Assembly: GCF_006937785.1 (NCBI RefSeq)
Contig: NZ_SJEE01000003.1
Span: 207,447 to 271,446 of the forward strand
Length of the DNA: 64,000 nt
From: Pseudanabaena sp. UWO311
Lineage (GTDB): Bacteria; Cyanobacteriota; Cyanobacteriia; Pseudanabaenales; Pseudanabaenaceae
Direction: 5' to 3'
Of this stretch, positions 60,948 through 64,000 are shown piece by piece. Numbering within the stretch: the first letter of the stretch is position 1; each line of letters begins with the position of its first letter. Both the position numbers and the translations under genes were made by a program. Under the pieces are notes generated by a model, which was not told the DNA's origin, made no database searches, and worked only from the letters and a program-made list of their open reading frames with translations.

Positions 60948-62318
60948 ATGCTGAATCCAGTTGATTTCAGCGGTAGGCCGTTTCATTTTGTGGGTATTGG
61001 CGGGATCGGGATGTCGGCGATCGCCTATATTTTAGCGAAGCAAGGATTTACGGTATCTGGCTCGGATCTTAGTAGCAATCGCATCACTCAAAAACTACAG
61101 GCTCTGGGTGTAAAAATTTTTCAAGGGCATCATGCAGACAACATCGATCTAGCAAATGCTCCTCAGGTCGTCTGTTCTACAGCTATCAATCAACAAAACC
61201 CAGAGTTTCAGATAGCTCTAGCAAATGGCTTACCAATTTTGCATCGTTCAGACTTATTGGCAGCGTTGATCGAACAATTTCAGGCGATCTCAGTTGCAGG
61301 CACTCATGGAAAAACAACAACTAGTAGCTTAGTCGGATTCTTATTACTCAAGGCTGGACTAGATCCTAGTATTATCATTGGTGGTGAAGTTAGCTCTTGG
61401 CAAGGAAATGCCCGTTTGGGGCAAGGCAAATATCTAGTTGCTGAAGCCGATGAGTCCGATGGCACTTTGGTGAAATTTTTATCGCATATTGGTATTATTA
61501 CCAATATTGAGCTAGATCACCCTGATCACTATCACAGCCTTGAGCAGGTAGTTGAAATCTTTAAGACTTTTGCAAAACGTTGTGAAATTGTAGTTGGATG
61601 TATTGATTGCCCTACGGTCACGGAGTTTATTCATTCAGACATTACCTATAGTTTGAGTGACTCGACCGCAGACTATATGGTGTCGGAAGTGAATTACACC
61701 CCATCAGATACTCAAGCCTTAGTGATCGAACGAGGCAAAGCTTTAGGTAAAATTTCAGTGGGGCTGTTAGGTAAGCATAATCTCAGCAATGTTCTGGCTG
61801 CGATCGCAGTAGCACGTTATGTTGGAGTTGAGTGGCAAGTGATCGCCGATGCTTTACCCGATTTTGTTGGAGCTAGTCGCCGTTTTGAGATTAAAGGCGT
61901 GCAAAATGGGATTACTTTTGTTGATGACTATGCTCATCATCCTAGCGAAATTATTGCCACGCTTGCTTCCGCAAGACAACAGAATACTACTAGCCGTGTA
62001 GTTGCGATTTTTCAGCCCCATCGCTATAGCCGCACCCATAGATTCTTAGCAGAATTTAGTCATTCCTTCACCGATGCAGACATGGTGATTGTCACCGATA
62101 TCTATGCTGCAAGTGAACCCAATGATGGCAAGATATCAGGGCTACAAGTCTCTGAAGCGATCGCCTCAGTTCAAGATCAAGTGCATTATCTGCCAACGCT
62201 CAAAGATGTCCAAGCATTCTTAGTGCAAAATTTGCAGTCGGGGGATCTGGCTGTATTTCTCGGTGCGGGCAACCTCAATCAGGCGATCGCGCCAACCATC
62301 CAAGAATTAACCCATTAA
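60948..62318 (+). CDS. murC: UDP-N-acetylmuramate-L-alanine ligase
   Basis: Mur ligase that adds L-alanine to UDP-MurNAc in peptidoglycan synthesis; 456 residues. N-terminal HFVGIGGIGMSAIAYILAKQ (UDP site), ATP loop VAGTHGKTTTSSLVG, TNIELDHPDHYHSLEQ, and VDDYAHHPSEI and RYSRTH near the C-terminus. A hairpin and 113 bases separate it from murB. Confidence 0.97.
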   Translation: MLNPVDFSGRPFHFVGIGGIGMSAIAYILAKQGFTVSGSDLSSNRITQKLQALGVKIFQGHHADNIDLANAPQVVCSTAINQQNPEFQIALANGLPILHRSDLLAALIEQFQAISVAGTHGKTTTSSLVGFLLLKAGLDPSIIIGGEVSSWQGNARLGQGKYLVAEADESDGTLVKFLSHIGIITNIELDHPDHYHSLEQVVEIFKTFAKRCEIVVGCIDCPTVTEFIHSDITYSLSDSTADYMVSEVNYTPSDTQALVIERGKALGKISVGLLGKHNLSNVLAAIAVARYVGVEWQVIADALPDFVGASRRFEIKGVQNGITFVDDYAHHPSEIIATLASARQQNTTSRVVAIFQPHRYSRTHRFLAEFSHSFTDADMVIVTDIYAASEPNDGKISGLQVSEAIASVQDQVHYLPTLKDVQAFLVQNLQSGDLAVFLGAGNLNQAIAPTIQELTH

Positions 62319-62351
62319 ATGTGGCACGGCTTTGCCATAGCACATTTAATG
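62313..62351 (+). terminator. Terminator-like hairpin at the murC stop
   Basis: CATTAAATGTG (62313-62323) pairs with CACATTTAATG (62341-62351), inner GGCA/TGCC. murC stop TAA (62316-62318) is inside. Because murB follows in the same direction, it may only attenuate. Confidence 0.6.
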
Positions 62352-62431
62352 AGCGAATTGTTAAATTAGAGAACGCACGAAAGATAACGCACGAAGCAGC
62401 TTAGTCACTTAATTAGCTTTAATTTAAGCAA

Positions 62432-63328
62432 ATGTCACTCGATCTTCAAATCCAAAACTCTATTCGCTCCAATGTATCTCTTGCAGGGCTAACTTCGATG
62501 CGAGTTGGTGGTTTGGCTGAGTACTTCATTTCGCCTCGCTCATCTGCGGAGCTAGCTGAAAGTCTCTCATGGGCAAGCGATCAGCATCTGCCAATCACAA
62601 TTATTGGAGCTGGTAGCAATCTTTTAATCAGCGATCAAGGCTTAGAGGGTTTGGTCGTTTGCACTCGACACTTGCGGGGCATTGAATTTGATGAGCATTC
62701 TGGGCAAGTTACCGCCGCCGCAGGTGAACCTGTGGCTCGTTTAGCTATGCAAATTGCTAGTCATGGTTGGTCTGGCTTTGAATGGGCAGTTGGTATTCCT
62801 GGAACTGTGGGTGGATTGGTCGTAATGAATGCAGGCGCACAGGGTGGATGTGCGGCTGATTGTGTGGTTTCTGTGCAGACGATCTCCTTAACTGGTAAAA
62901 CTCATCTCGTCTATCCTCAAGATTTGGATTTCAGTTACCGAACCTCGTCTCTACAAGAATCGTCAAACATCGTTACAGGTACAACCTTTAAATTTCAAGC
63001 TGGCGGCAATCCATTGGCGATCGCAGCAGATACTGAGGCAAAACTAAAAGTAAGACACACCACACAGCCGTATCATTTGCCCAACTGTGGCAGTGTTTTT
63101 CGTAATCCTGTGCCCCAATTTGCCGCAAAACTAATTCAAGACGCTGGATTAAAGGGGTATCAAATCGGCAATGCCCAAGTCTCAGAATTACATGCCAACT
63201 TTATAGTTAATCTGGGGAATGCAAAAGCTAGTGATATTTGCAGTCTCATCGAACACATTAAAACTGTAATCAGCGATCGCGATGGTGTAGTGCTGGAAAC
63301 CGAAGTCAAGATGATCGGTCATTTCTAA
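62432..63328 (+). CDS. murB: UDP-N-acetylenolpyruvoylglucosamine reductase
   Basis: FAD enzyme that reduces UDP-GlcNAc-enolpyruvate to UDP-MurNAc; 298 residues. FAD binding GAGSNLLISDQGLEGLVV, GWSGFEWAVGIPGTVGGLVVMNAGA, and the C-terminal NCGSVFRNP and AGLKGYQIGNAQVSELHANF identify it (type II, with the short loop). MurC-MurB order is common in cyanobacteria. Confidence 0.96.
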   Translation: MSLDLQIQNSIRSNVSLAGLTSMRVGGLAEYFISPRSSAELAESLSWASDQHLPITIIGAGSNLLISDQGLEGLVVCTRHLRGIEFDEHSGQVTAAAGEPVARLAMQIASHGWSGFEWAVGIPGTVGGLVVMNAGAQGGCAADCVVSVQTISLTGKTHLVYPQDLDFSYRTSSLQESSNIVTGTTFKFQAGGNPLAIAADTEAKLKVRHTTQPYHLPNCGSVFRNPVPQFAAKLIQDAGLKGYQIGNAQVSELHANFIVNLGNAKASDICSLIEHIKTVISDRDGVVLETEVKMIGHF

Positions 63329-63385
63329 ACAATTGGGGCTTGTCAGCGATCGCATTTATCTATAGATAGATTTAAGATTTTAGTA

Positions 63386-63414
63386 TTTACATTACTCAAT
63401 ACTTCATTTAATCT
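63386..63414 (+). promoter_or_regulatory. Candidate psbA promoter
   Basis: TTTACA (63386-63391) and TAATCT (63409-63414) are spaced 17 bases apart, about 70 bases upstream of the psbA ATG. The -10 match is weak; pattern-based call. Confidence 0.3.
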
Positions 63415-63483
63415 ATTTATATAAGCGCAAGCTTACATATAACTTTTTAATCTTATTCATTCCCAAAAGGATTATTTGCAATT

Positions 63484-64000
63484 ATGACAACAGCAGTACA
63501 AAGACGCGAAAGCGCTTCACTGTGGGATCAGTTTTGCAACTGGATCACCAGCACCGACAACCGCCTCTATGTAGGTTGGTTCGGCGTAATCATGATCCCT
63601 TGCTTACTATCAGCCACAATTTGTTTCATCATCGCCTTCATTGGTGCTCCTCCAGTAGACATTGACGGAATCCGCGAACCAGTAGCTGGTAGCTTGTTTT
63701 TCGGCAACAACATGATTTCTGGCGCAGTCGTACCATCTTCAAATGCGATTGGCCTGCACTTTTACCCCATTTGGGAAGCAGACAGCCTCGACGAATGGCT
63801 ATACAACGGCGGCCCATATCAACTAGTAGTATTCCACTTCCTCCTCGGCATCTTCTGCTACATGGGACGTGAGTGGGAACTCTCCTACCGCCTCGGTATG
63901 CGTCCTTGGATCGCAGTAGCATACTCTGCACCAGTAGCAGCAGCAACCGCAGTATTCTTGATCTACCCAATCGGACAAGGATCATTCTCTGACGGTATGC
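63484..64000 (+). CDS. psbA: Photosystem II D1 protein, partial (5' end)
   Basis: Reaction-centre protein D1; the window ends in codon 173 of about 360. The start ([20 protein letters not shown]) and [10 protein letters not shown] identify it. Residue 130 is Glu (GRE-WELS), the form linked to high-light D1; F158 and G80 are present, so it is not the low-oxygen D1' type. Differences from common D1 include D100 in place of Ala (WEADS), F72-F73 in place of Leu-Tyr and C40 in place of Thr. Monocistronic by its 5' region; other psbA copies are expected elsewhere. Confidence 0.97.
   Translation, partial: MTTAVQRRESASLWDQFCNWITSTDNRLYVGWFGVIMIPCLLSATICFIIAFIGAPPVDIDGIREPVAGSLFFGNNMISGAVVPSSNAIGLHFYPIWEADSLDEWLYNGGPYQLVVFHFLLGIFCYMGREWELSYRLGMRPWIAVAYSAPVAAATAVFLIYPIGQGSFSDGM

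Noticed and set aside
63638..63985. Long minus-strand open frame opposite psbA
   Set aside because: Shadow of the D1 coding sequence; no family match and no ribosome site.

Overview
The window comes from a filamentous or unicellular freshwater cyanobacterium, probably close to Pseudanabaena (genus inferred, not proven). The direct signs are dense HIP1 octamers (GCGATCGC), a phycobilisome rod-core linker (cpcG), a bilin lyase of the CpcS/CpeS type, psbA for photosystem II D1 at the right edge, beta-carotene hydroxylase CrtR, a CruA-type lycopene cyclase, flavodiiron protein, FurA, and a DnaE polymerase half that begins with a split-intein C-fragment. It is mostly ordinary chromosomal core with small accessory patches.

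Layout. 0-10 kb: gcvP, a sugar ABC permease pair with an OXA-type beta-lactamase gene between its two permeases, a beta-helix/SPOR-like protein, ssb, a DUF760 protein and crtR. 10-24 kb: hybrid histidine kinase, BY-kinase for polysaccharide export, a CCB-type assembly factor, then lysA-cdaA-uppS (peptidoglycan precursor and c-di-AMP genes), an HPP membrane protein, a flavodiiron protein and a phosphoribosyltransferase. 24-33 kb: cruA, a HIP1-free two-gene AAA-ATPase/DUF4276 module (candidate defence), an M16 peptidase, TPR and Uma2 proteins, rlmI-like methylase and furA. 33-43 kb: mreBCD, a PiT phosphate transporter, rpe, an HdrB-like protein, tRNA-Leu(CAA), trmL, the dnaE C-half, and an anti-sigma switch pair. 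43-51 kb: potBC-like permeases, a SPOR-like secreted protein, cpcS, cpcG, a hydrolase, and gmd/fcl for GDP-fucose. 51-64 kb: a REC-GGDEF-EAL regulator and multi-PAS kinase, a copper-chaperone-like protein, moaC, tsaE, tatA (55 codons), TerB-like protein, a CRP-family regulator, murC-murB, and the 5' part of psbA.

The strongest unexplained signal is structural. The intergenic spaces are full of perfect or nearly perfect palindromes whose arms differ from site to site but which nearly all close in the same way, C-NNN-G with a three-base loop on a GC-rich tip. Many swallow the stop codon of the neighbouring gene and look like bidirectional terminators, but some lie between divergent genes where no terminator is needed. 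Superimposed are several MITE-like repeat families of about 100-160 bp with terminal inverted repeats (five copies of one, two and three of others). Two of these repeats appear to supply the last codons and stop of real genes (lysA and tatA), and a separate AATTACG-type repeat sits in frame inside gcvP.

No CRISPR array, rRNA, plasmid origin or transposase gene was seen.
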